Below, piece by piece: positions 34,101 to 40,681 of a stretch of DNA of 64,000 nucleotides. Location: NCBI GenBank assembly GCA_903825285.1, contig CAIJZY010000041.1, positions 1-64,000 of the forward strand, in the 5' to 3' direction. Each line of letters begins with the position of its first letter. The first letter of the stretch is position 1. Under the pieces are notes generated by a model. It was not told the origin of the DNA, did no database searches, and saw only the letters and a program-made list of their open reading frames with translations. The stretch is from an uncultured Opitutia bacterium (GTDB lineage Bacteria; Verrucomicrobiota; Verrucomicrobiia; Opitutales; Opitutaceae). The position numbers and the translations under genes are program-made.

Positions 34101-36468
34101 CAAGCTCGGAGCCGAGCGCGACAAGCTCGCCGCCCAGCTGACCCAGGTCACCGCCGCCGCGAATGAAGCCAGCCGCACCGCGGCCGGCGAGGCCCTGCGC
34201 CGCGCGGAATTCGCCGCCAAGGAATCCGCCGCGCAAGTCACCGCGCTCAAGGCCAAGGCCCAGTCGCTCGAGGCCGCGCGCACCGCCGCCCTCGCCGAGC
34301 AGGCGCAGGCCACCGACCGCGCCAAGAAACTCGCGACCGATCTCGACGCCGCGCACAAGGAGGCGGAAACCGCCAAAGCCCTCGCCGCCAAGCAGGCTGA
34401 GCTCGCCAACTCGGAGCTCACCAAGCTCCGCACCCAGCTCCAGGCCCTCCAGACCGAGCGCGACCAGCTTGCCACCGAGAAGGCCGCGCTCGCCAAGGCC
34501 GCCCCGGCGCCCGACATCTCCGGCAAGCTCGAGGCGGCGAACGCCGAGCTCGCCACCGCCCACCAGGCCGCCGTCGAGCTCCAGCAGAAGCTCTCCGCCA
34601 GCGAGGCCCTGCGGACCGACCTCGCCAGCCAGCTCACCCCGCTGCGCATGCAGCTGAAGCAGGCCGAGGCTGCCGCCGACGCGGCCCACCAGCAGGCCGA
34701 CACCCTCGCGGCCGCCCAAACCGCCCTCACCCAGGCCCGGGCCCGGATCGACGAGCTGACCGCCGCCGCCAAGAGCAACGGCGACCACCCGTCGCCGGCC
34801 CTCGCCGCCCAGCTGGCAGCCGCGCAGCAGGACGCCGAGGCCGCCCGCGTGCAGGCCGCCGCCACCACGGAGTCGCAGGCCAAGACCATTGCCGAACTGA
34901 ACCAGAAGCTCGCCGCCGCCACCGACGCCAGCCGCAGCACCGCGGGCGAGGCCCTGCGCCGCGCGGAGTTCGCGGTCAAGGAATCCGCCGCGCAGCTCAC
35001 CGCCCTCAAGGCCAAGGCCCAGTCGCTCGAGGCCGCGCACGGCCAGGACGTCGCCACCGCGGAAACCCAGGCCAAGGAAATCGCCGCACTCAACCAGAAG
35101 CTCGCCGCCGCCGCCAAGCCCGCCGCGGATCACGCCGACGCGGAGCGCGAGCTGATCGCCGCCCGCGAAAAGCTTTCCGCCTTCGCAACCGAAACCGCCG
35201 CACAGGCCGCGGCGCTCGCCGCCGCCCGCGAGGAGACCGCCCGCGTCCAGGCCGAGCTCGACGCGCGGACCAAGGCCGCCGGCACGCCGGACACCACCCA
35301 GACGGCCAAGCTCGAGCAGGAGCTCGCCGCGACGCGCACCGAGCGGCAGCACCTGGCCGACGCCCTCGCCGCCGCGAAGCAGGCGGACGAAAAATCCCAC
35401 GCCGACCTCACGGCGGCCGGCACTGAATTGCAGGGCCTCCACGACACCGTGACGCGGCTCGAGCAGGAGCGCACCCAGACCGCCGCCCAGCTGGCGCAGC
35501 TCTCGGCGCTCCAGGCCCAGAACTCCGACCTGCAATCGAAGCTCGCCGCCACGGAAGCCGCCCGTGCTGGACTGGCCGCCAAGCAGGCGGAGGGCGTCAC
35601 GGCCGCCTCCGACGAGCTCGCCGGCCTGCGCACCCGCGTCCAGTCGCTTGAGACGGAGCGCACCGCGCTCCAGCACCAGCTCGCCGAGGCCAAGACCGCG
35701 CCGGCCGCCGATCCCGCCCGCGAGGAAACCGAGACCAAGCTCGCCACCGCCTTGCGCAGCTACAGCCTGCTCCAGACCGAGAACGAGACGCTCAAGGCCA
35801 GCACCGACAAGCTTGCCACCGAGAAGACCGCGCTGGAGGCGAAGCTCGCCACCAGTCAGACGGCCGCCGACGCGCTCAAGACCCAGGCCGACGGCGCGGC
35901 CACGGCCGCCGCCCAGGCCGAGAGCGGACGCGAGCAGCTCCGCCAGGCGCAGGCCCAGGTCACCGCTCTCGCGGCCGAGAACTCCCAGCTGAAGACCCGT
36001 CTCTCGGTTTCGCCGCCGGCCGACCTCGCGGCGCTCCGCGCGCAGGTCGCGGCCGCCGAGCGCAAGGCCGCCGACGCGACGACCTCCAGCCGCATCATCG
36101 CCGAGGAGAACACCCGGCTGAAATCCACGCTCGCCGCCGTGTCCCAGACCGTCGGCCGCGTCGTCGTCTCCGCCGCGCCCGCCGCGACCCCGGCTCCGGC
36201 CTCGACCCGGCCCGTCGGCGCCGTGGCCTCGGGCCCCAGCGCCCCCACGCGTCCCGGCACCGCGCAGGCCACGGCCGCCACCACGCCACCGCCCGTCGCC
36301 CCGCCGCCGGTGCGCACGCACGTGGTCTCGCCCGGCGACACCCTTGGGAAGATTGCCCGCCAGTATTACGGCACGGCCAACCGCTGGCCGGACATCCTCG
36401 CCGCCAACCGCGACGTCCTCCGCGACGAACGCAGCCTGGTGGTGGGCCGGGTGCTAAAAATTCCGTAA
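31102..36468 (+). CDS. Giant exported Sel1-like/coiled-coil/LysM protein
   Basis: A 1788-residue protein with a signal sequence (residues 1-22), then a Sel1/TPR-like unit (about 30-100, NAIAQYNLGLAYTEGQQVP). An Ala/Pro-rich linker (about 128-172) leads to some 1450 residues of Ala/Gln/Lys/Glu-rich coiled coil, a Pro/Ala linker, and a C-terminal LysM domain (about 1737-1788, VSPGDTLGKIARQYYG). The coiled coil contains near-identical long internal repeats. LysM domains bind peptidoglycan or chitin, so the protein could span or anchor structures in the periplasm. The next gene encodes a short paralogue of its C-terminus. The gene-wide absence of stops on the other strand reflects base composition. 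Confidence 0.85.
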   Translation: MFSYARIVLLLLAVATSRLLAAEPPEIVSLRAKAEKGNAIAQYNLGLAYTEGQQVPVDYAEAFVWLTLASENGSTGKALNTVLGNITDAQLTEGRKRLDNYRSVIAAGSKSLGLAHGAPRTGRNFSLNATAPSPTVVSTSAPPADTPLTHAPEPAAPALPIGPNPNAAAETELATLRGDRRQLSDELASAWKENTQLKNDLGATQAFLSDSKTRVAEQTAALAKLQAQVAKATLSANEAAAATTALKSAQQELAAAQAARTAEQAKAEAALKSLTAEKSQLAATAEAQAKEIAALNQKLAAPSGDATKAAKLAQDLTAAQAQLAQGEQSRHALAADKAAAESKLAQLGTEHDQLAAQLAQATATADARAKEIAALNQKLAAPSGDATKAAKLAQDLTAAQAQLAQAEQARNALAADKTQLTAARDAAEAARAQAAATADAQAKTIAELNLKLAAATDAGRGQAKTAAQLADLQTQIATLTAQLATEKAAAAKSTGDLEAKLATARQDTDDARRLASSGRDEQAKAAAAIKILTAEKNQLATARDAAETARVQAAATAESQAKEIAALNQKLVAAAKPSAELASTQSDLQAAREKLSALGTQLASAKEFVATSDAAKLHAEAAVTALQAEQARLTAAGAADKTSLAKSEAALKDLTAEKSQLTAARDAAETARAQAAATAEAQAKTIAELNQKLAAATEASRSTASEALRRAEFAAKESAAQVIALKAKAQALDAARTAALAEQAQATDRAKKLATDLDAAHKETEAAKVLAAKQAELANTELTKLRTQLQALQAEQAKAGGDKTALAKSEAALKDLTAEKSQLAAARDAAEAARVQAAAAAEAQAKTIAELNQKLTAATAELAASAAQAKELSTQLAAARQGNESAQHLATTATAEQAKAEAAIKNLTADKNQLAAARDAAEAARAQAAAAAESQAKEIDALSQKLAAADQAAQAAAKQAEDKSSKLGQELAGTQAQLTKAEHARDAIAAEKAASDGRLTKLGAERDKLAAQLTQVTAAANEASRTAAGEALRRAEFAAKESAAQVTALKAKAQSLEAARTAALAEQAQATDRAKKLATDLDAAHKEAETAKALAAKQAELANSELTKLRTQLQALQTERDQLATEKAALAKAAPAPDISGKLEAANAELATAHQAAVELQQKLSASEALRTDLASQLTPLRMQLKQAEAAADAAHQQADTLAAAQTALTQARARIDELTAAAKSNGDHPSPALAAQLAAAQQDAEAARVQAAATTESQAKTIAELNQKLAAATDASRSTAGEALRRAEFAVKESAAQLTALKAKAQSLEAAHGQDVATAETQAKEIAALNQKLAAAAKPAADHADAERELIAAREKLSAFATETAAQAAALAAAREETARVQAELDARTKAAGTPDTTQTAKLEQELAATRTERQHLADALAAAKQADEKSHADLTAAGTELQGLHDTVTRLEQERTQTAAQLAQLSALQAQNSDLQSKLAATEAARAGLAAKQAEGVTAASDELAGLRTRVQSLETERTALQHQLAEAKTAPAADPAREETETKLATALRSYSLLQTENETLKASTDKLATEKTALEAKLATSQTAADALKTQADGAATAAAQAESGREQLRQAQAQVTALAAENSQLKTRLSVSPPADLAALRAQVAAAERKAADATTSSRIIAEENTRLKSTLAAVSQTVGRVVVSAAPAATPAPASTRPVGAVASGPSAPTRPGTAQATAATTPPPVAPPPVRTHVVSPGDTLGKIARQYYGTANRWPDILAANRDVLRDERSLVVGRVLKIP
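31972..32350 (+). repeat. Tandem internal repeat in the coiled-coil gene (copy pair 1)
   Basis: The stretch encoding EIAALNQKLAAPSGDATKAA and the following KLAQDLTAAQAQLAQ occurs at about 31972-32110 and again at about 32212-32350, nearly unchanged at the DNA level. The two copies are 240 bases apart. Such exact repeats are open to slippage and length change. Confidence 0.85.
33187..34460 (+). repeat. Long internal repeat in the coiled-coil gene (copies at 33187, 34160; partial at 34918)
   Basis: A block of about 300 bases at 33187-33485 recurs at about 34160-34460 with few base changes, and its first 125 bases recur at 34918-35043. It encodes SEALRRAEFAAKESAAQ, then QATDRAKKLATDLDAAHKE, then ELTKLRTQLQALQ. 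Silent third-position changes are rare, which points to recent duplication or gene conversion. Confidence 0.85.
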
Positions 36469-36530
36469 GCTGCACCGGGACACCCACCGAAGGGTTGCCT
36501 CGGGGGCGTTTCGGCCCATCCTAGGCCATC

Positions 36531-37172
36531 ATGCGCTCCCACCTGCCCCGTGCCGTGCTGTTGCTGGCGGCCCTCTCGGCCGGCCTCGTTCGCGCCGAAG
36601 TCCCGACCCCGTCTGCTCCTGCCGCCGCGACGCCCGCGGCCGCCCCGGCCGCCGATCCGCAGGACAGCGCCGATGCCAAGCTCGCGATCGTCCTTCGCAG
36701 CTACACGCTGCTGCAGGGCGAGAATGACCAGCTCAAGGCCGCGCAGGAAAAGCTCCTCGCCGAAAAATCCAGCCTCGAGGCCCAGCTCACCGTCGCCAAG
36801 AGCGCTCTGCCCCTTGCCGACCAGGCCGCGGCCCTGCACGAGCAGCTCCGCCAGACGCAAAACCAGCTCGCGGCGCTCGCACTCGAGAACAGCCAGCTGA
36901 GGTCCCGCCTCGCGAACTCCGGCGTACCCCAGTCTTCCTCCTACTCGACCCCCGCGCCCTCCGCCGCGCCGCTCACCGCGGCAGCGGCACCCGCGCCCGC
37001 CCCGGCGCCGGCCGTCCGCACTCACGTCATCGCCGAGGGCGACACGCTCGGCAAGATTGCCCGGCAGTACTACGGCACGTCCAACCGCTGGCCCGAGATT
37101 CTCGCCGCCAATCGCGACGTTCTCCGCGACGAGAACAGCCTCGTCGTCGGGAAGACCCTCCGGATCCCGTAG
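36531..37172 (+). CDS. Exported LysM protein, short paralogue of the giant coiled-coil protein
   Basis: A 213-residue protein with a signal sequence (MRSHLPRAVLLLAALSAGLV), an Ala/Pro linker, a short coiled coil (LRSYTLLQGENDQLKAAQEK), a second Ala/Pro linker and a C-terminal LysM domain (EGDTLGKIARQYYGTSNRW). The coiled coil and LysM match the last 350 or so residues of the upstream protein, where LRSYSLLQTENETLKA and GDTLGKIARQYYGTANRW stand in the same order. It starts 62 bases after that gene on the same strand. Peptidoglycan binding is the family role. Confidence 0.88.
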   Translation: MRSHLPRAVLLLAALSAGLVRAEVPTPSAPAAATPAAAPAADPQDSADAKLAIVLRSYTLLQGENDQLKAAQEKLLAEKSSLEAQLTVAKSALPLADQAAALHEQLRQTQNQLAALALENSQLRSRLANSGVPQSSSYSTPAPSAAPLTAAAAPAPAPAPAVRTHVIAEGDTLGKIARQYYGTSNRWPEILAANRDVLRDENSLVVGKTLRIP

Positions 37173-37187
37173 GCGCCGGCGCCGGCC

Positions 37188-37898
37188 TCAGGCCGCCTTC
37201 AGCAGGAGAAACGGCGCGGCTTCCCGCTGGCACGCCTCGATGTCCGCGCGATAGGCCGGGTTGGCCCGCAGCGCCGCGACGATCGCCTCCGCGAGCAGCC
37301 GGCCGCCGACCACGTCGGTCGGATAATGCACGCCGCCGATCACTCGGCCCCAGGCGGCGCGGTGCGCCCGCGCGAGGAGCGCGGCCCGCTGCGCGGGAAA
37401 GATGTCGCTCAGCACCTCCGCCCAGACAAAGGCCTGCAGCGAATGCCGGCTGGGATAGGAGCTGGTGCTCACCAGCTTCACGCAGGGCTGCAGGGCGGGA
37501 TCCGCGAGGGGCGGGCGCGGGCGCGAATACAATCCCTTCGCCACGCGGTTGATCGCCATCAGGTCGTCGGTCACCTTCCGCAGCAGCTCCGCCGTCACCG
37601 GCAGGTTTTTCGGTGTGAACCACGGCCCGAGCACCGTGGCGTGGTTGAACGGCTCATCCGCCTCCACGAACTGCGCCCAGGCCACGTCGGCCGGCGTCCG
37701 CGCCGCCTGCGTCTGGCGCACCGCCTCGAGGTCGCCGAGCGCGGCGAGCGAGCCGGCGGGCGGCGGGGTCGGCAGCACCGCGCGCGGGTCCACCGTGCCG
37801 GCATGGAGGAAATGCCACGAGGGGGCCGCCAATTCCGACGGGGCCGCCGCGGCCAGGACGCTGACGCCCAGGAACAGGGGGAAAAGCAGGCGCTTCAT
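37188..37898 (-). CDS. PAP2-family acid phosphatase (class A non-specific type), periplasmic
   Basis: A 236-residue exported enzyme with a signal sequence (MKRLLFPLFLGVSVLAAA). The three PAP2 motifs are present: KGLYSRPRP (K-x6-RP), SYPSRHS (usually PSGH) and GRVIGGVHYPTD (R-x5-H-x3-D). Order and spacing match class A bacterial acid phosphatases such as PhoN, which remove phosphate from many organic esters in the periplasm. The ATG at 37898 is preferred over a GTG three codons upstream. It is transcribed towards the LysM gene, with 15 bases between stops. Confidence 0.9.
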   Translation of the reverse strand: MKRLLFPLFLGVSVLAAAAPSELAAPSWHFLHAGTVDPRAVLPTPPPAGSLAALGDLEAVRQTQAARTPADVAWAQFVEADEPFNHATVLGPWFTPKNLPVTAELLRKVTDDLMAINRVAKGLYSRPRPPLADPALQPCVKLVSTSSYPSRHSLQAFVWAEVLSDIFPAQRAALLARAHRAAWGRVIGGVHYPTDVVGGRLLAEAIVAALRANPAYRADIEACQREAAPFLLLKAA

Positions 37899-37995
37899 GC
37901 GCGGCACCGTGGCAGTTTTGGCGGCCGGGCGAAATCAGAAATTCGCGGGCGCAAGTTTCATTGTCGCGCCCGGTCCCGTCCCCCAACCTCCCGCC

Positions 37996-39132
37996 ATGAG
38001 CCTGTCGCGCCTTTGCCTCGCCGCCGCCCTCGCCCTCCCGCTCCTCCGTGCCGCCGAGGCCCCGCTGCCCGACGGCCTGTACGCCGAGTTCGTCACGCCG
38101 CGCGGGACCATCACCGCCGAGCTGTTCTACCGGCGCGTGCCGCTGACCGTCGCGAGCTTCGTCGGGCTCGCCGAGGGCACGCTCGGGCCGAAGCCCGGCA
38201 CGCCGTTCTTCAACGGGCTGAAGTTCCACCGCGTCGTGCCCAACTTCGTGGTGCAGGGCGGCGATCCGCTCGGGACCGGCGAGGGCGGACCCGGCTATGA
38301 ATTTCCCGACGAGCTTCGGCCCGGCCTGCGGCACGACGCCGCGGGCGTGCTGTCGATGGCCAACTCCGGGCCGGACACCAACGGCTCGCAGTTTTTTTTC
38401 ACGCTCCGCGAGGTCAACCGGCTCAACTACCTTCACAGCGTCTTCGGGCGCGTCGTCCGCGGCGCCGACGTGCTGCCGCGCATCCAAGTCGGCGACCCGA
38501 TGACCACCGTGACCATCCGCCGGATCGGCGCGGCGGCGGGCGCCTTCCGGGCCGACGCGGCCGCCTTCGCCGCGCTGCGCGCGGCGGCGCCGAAATTCCG
38601 CGGCGCGGCGGAGCCCGGTCCCGGCGCGCAGTTCGACGACCCCGACCACCTGCTGCCCGCCGAGCCGCCGCGGGCGCTCGGCTTCCAGCGCAAGCTCGCC
38701 AACTACGAGCGGGCCACCGGGCGCCGCGTCTATGCCCGGTTGTTCGCCCGATCCCCGGCCGCGCCGGCCGCCCAAAGTCCCGGCCGTGCCGCCGCCGCCC
38801 TGGCCGCGCAACTCAAGCTGCCGCCCGACAGCGCGCTGGCGGTGTATTACGCCGACAAGGCCCAATGGGCGCTGTGGATCGGCGACGGCTACCTGGAAAA
38901 ATTCACGGGGCAGCCCGGATCCGCCGAGGCCCAGATGAAGAGCCACCAACTGCCGAAGGCCAAGCACGCGCTTGTCGCGGCCGCGCAGGCCGCCGCCGTC
39001 CAGACTGCCGACGATTACGCCCATCAATCACCGCCCGGACCTCCGCTGACCCCGGCCCAGCGGCTGAAGCTGGAGGTCGACGCCGTGCTCGATGCCCTCA
39101 TTTTCCAGCTCGAACCATCGTCAGGTCCGTAA
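37996..39132 (+). CDS. Cyclophilin-type peptidyl-prolyl isomerase with C-terminal extension
   Basis: A 378-residue exported protein. After the signal sequence (MSLSRLCLAAALALPLLRAA) comes a cyclophilin domain (about residues 28-180) with FHRVVPNFVVQGGDP, GVLSMANSGPDTNGSQFF and LHSVFGRVVRG, which include the active-site Arg and Phe residues. The last 190 or so residues form an extension with no family I recognise (FQRKLANYERATGRRVYARL, YYADKAQWALWIGDG). It would catalyse proline isomerisation of periplasmic proteins. The ATG at 37996 is the first start that gives a signal sequence. Confidence 0.88.
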   Translation: MSLSRLCLAAALALPLLRAAEAPLPDGLYAEFVTPRGTITAELFYRRVPLTVASFVGLAEGTLGPKPGTPFFNGLKFHRVVPNFVVQGGDPLGTGEGGPGYEFPDELRPGLRHDAAGVLSMANSGPDTNGSQFFFTLREVNRLNYLHSVFGRVVRGADVLPRIQVGDPMTTVTIRRIGAAAGAFRADAAAFAALRAAAPKFRGAAEPGPGAQFDDPDHLLPAEPPRALGFQRKLANYERATGRRVYARLFARSPAAPAAQSPGRAAAALAAQLKLPPDSALAVYYADKAQWALWIGDGYLEKFTGQPGSAEAQMKSHQLPKAKHALVAAAQAAAVQTADDYAHQSPPGPPLTPAQRLKLEVDAVLDALIFQLEPSSGP

Positions 39133-39452
39133 AATTGGCCGGCCAACCCGGTCCTTTCATCAAGTGCCACAAAGCTCACCCAAGTCCAGTACCGTCAAAA
39201 ATCTCCACATCTGATACGCATAATTTGCCGGTGGTGGTGCAAATAGTGGTCGTTTTTAGCCCTTGGCAGCCTGTCGATTGTTATTCTACTTATGCCGACA
39301 CAATAAAGAGATCCTCACCATTTGACTGCTGAGAACCACTTTATAAGTACCCTGTCATGATAGGTATATTTACCCAACATTCACTATCAGCGCGCCTTTT
39401 GAGGAAAACTCTTCCAGATTTCCTCGCTTCGCCTTTACCGGCAGGCTGCTTA
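39133..39452 (+). promoter_or_regulatory. AT-rich leader upstream of the prepilin gene
   Basis: This 320-base gap is compositionally distinct: by hand count 103 of the 240 bases 39181-39420 are G or C (43%), against roughly 70% in the flanking genes. It starts with a perfect 12-base palindrome TTGGCCGGCCAA (39135-39146) right after the isomerase stop. I found no gene in it; an in-frame ATG at 39357 upstream of the prepilin start gives no plausible protein. I looked for a sigma-54 box and found none with correct spacing. It probably holds promoter and control sites for the prepilin. Confidence 0.5.
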
Positions 39453-39800
39453 ATGAAAACCCGATCCCCCAAAGGTTTTACACTCGTTGAGATCATGATT
39501 GTCGTGGTCATCATCGGGATGCTGGCCGCACTGGCGATTCCGGGTTTTCAAAAAATCCGAGCCGCCTCGCAGGACAAGACTGTGCTGAGCAATGCCCGCC
39601 AACTCGCGGCCGCTACCGACCAGTACATGATGGAGTTCGGTCGTTCGACCGTCTCGATCGGCATGCTGGTGGGCCAGACCAATTACGTGAAGAACCTCGA
39701 TCTCGTCGCGAACGAGACGTACCCCACGACGTACGTGGCGGGCGTGCCCATCACGGTGCTCGGCGTCGCCGGCGCCCGCACCATCACTTACGGTCTCTGA
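39453..39800 (+). CDS. Type IV prepilin/type II secretion pseudopilin-like protein
   Basis: A 115-residue protein with a short charged leader (MKTRSPKG) and the class III prepilin cleavage site G/FTLVE with Glu at +5. A hydrophobic helix (VEIMIVVVIIGMLAALAIP) and a short globular part ending AGARTITYGL follow. A prepilin peptidase would cleave after the Gly and methylate the Phe. No other pilus or secretion gene is in the window, so this is an orphan subunit. The ATG at 39453 is chosen because it gives the proper short leader; an ATG at 39357 would add 32 unlikely residues. Confidence 0.9.
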   Translation: MKTRSPKGFTLVEIMIVVVIIGMLAALAIPGFQKIRAASQDKTVLSNARQLAAATDQYMMEFGRSTVSIGMLVGQTNYVKNLDLVANETYPTTYVAGVPITVLGVAGARTITYGL

Positions 39801-39875
39801 GCCAGGCGTCCGCCGAACCGGCGGCGTGAGGCGCTTGCACCGCGCGGTGGACGGAGGCAGCCTGCGGGACTCGCC

Positions 39876-40409
39876 ATGCGCAATCTGCTCTACCTCGTCC
39901 TGCTCGGGCTCGTGCTGCTCACCCTCGCCCTGGTCGTGCGTTCCGGCCTGCTCGCGCGCCGGGAACCGGGCCGCCCCATCAACGCGGCGATGCGCGAGGC
40001 CATGGCGGAGGAGTCGCCTCAGCTGAGCCCGGCCGACGCCACCGTCATCCGCGAGCAGTTCGCCAACGCTCGCCGCCTGCATTCCGGCCTGCTCTACGTC
40101 GAGCGTCGGCCTGGCACGGGCAGCTCCACCCCGCGCCTCGGGCAGGAGGTCACCGTGCACTACGACGGCCGGCTGCTCGACGGCACGCCGTTCGACAGCT
40201 CCTACCGCCACGGTGCCCCGCTCACGTTCCGGCTCGGCTCGGGCATGGTCATCCAGGGCTGGGAGGAGGCTCTCCTCACCATGTGTCAGGGCGAAAAGCG
40301 CACGCTCATCATTCCCTACTGGCTCGCCTACGGCCAGAGCGGGCGGCCGCCGGTCATCCCGCCACGCGCCACGCTCGTGTTCGACATCGAGCTGCTCGGC
40401 ATCCGCTGA
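39876..40409 (+). CDS. FKBP-type peptidyl-prolyl isomerase, membrane-anchored
   Basis: A 177-residue protein with an N-terminal helix (LLYLVLLGLVLLTLALVV) that looks like an uncleaved anchor, a helical linker and a C-terminal FKBP domain. Domain features are VTVHYDGRLLDGTPFDSSY, VIQGWEEALLTMCQGEKRTL, YGQSGRPPVIPPRATLVFDI. It would act on periplasmic proteins. It lies 75 bases downstream of the prepilin gene; a small GC hairpin (39810-39824) lies between them. Confidence 0.9.
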   Translation: MRNLLYLVLLGLVLLTLALVVRSGLLARREPGRPINAAMREAMAEESPQLSPADATVIREQFANARRLHSGLLYVERRPGTGSSTPRLGQEVTVHYDGRLLDGTPFDSSYRHGAPLTFRLGSGMVIQGWEEALLTMCQGEKRTLIIPYWLAYGQSGRPPVIPPRATLVFDIELLGIR

Positions 40410-40420
40410 CTTTTCCGGCT

Positions 40421-40618
40421 TCATTCGTGGTACCGCGTCAGCGGCGGCTTCAGCCGGTCCACCAGCTGGCGGTCAAACATCCGGAACTTGGTCGCCTCCT
40501 CGGCCGCCAGCTGCGCCGCCTTCAGGCTGACGGCGAGCAGCGCCCCGCGGGTCACCCGCCGGAGAAGCTTGGCCGCCCGGGCCGCGGCCGTCTGGGATCG
40601 CGATCTGGTCTTGGGCAC
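40421..40618 (-). CDS. Possible small basic protein, unknown
   Basis: A 65-codon frame starting with GTG (MPKTRSRSQTAAARAAKLLR) and ending LVDRLKPPLTRYHE. It is rich in Arg, Lys and Ala, and would be a helical basic protein. No family is recognised. It fills most of the 271-base gap between the FKBP and GH20 genes, and a palindrome lies about 50 bases upstream. It could be real or a chance frame in GC-rich DNA. Confidence 0.4.
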   Translation of the reverse strand: MPKTRSRSQTAAARAAKLLRRVTRGALLAVSLKAAQLAAEEATKFRMFDRQLVDRLKPPLTRYHE

Positions 40619-40667
40619 GACAGGGCCTGCAGACGCCTGGATCGGCGTCCCGGATCCGGTCCTTTCT

Positions 40668-40681
40668 ACCTAAATTTAGGT
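40668..40681. promoter_or_regulatory. Perfect AT-rich palindrome at the GH20 3' end
   Basis: ACCTAAATTTAGGT is a perfect 14-base palindrome in GC-rich surroundings. Its last base is the first base of the GH20 stop triplet on the opposite strand. It lies 50 bases upstream of the possible small gene at 40618. It could be an operator for that gene; it lacks the loop and T-tract of a terminator. Confidence 0.45.

Noticed and set aside
39241-39300. Possible sigma-54 promoter (TTGGCAGCC...TTG) before the prepilin
   Set aside because: The GG and GC elements do not have the required 10-base separation.
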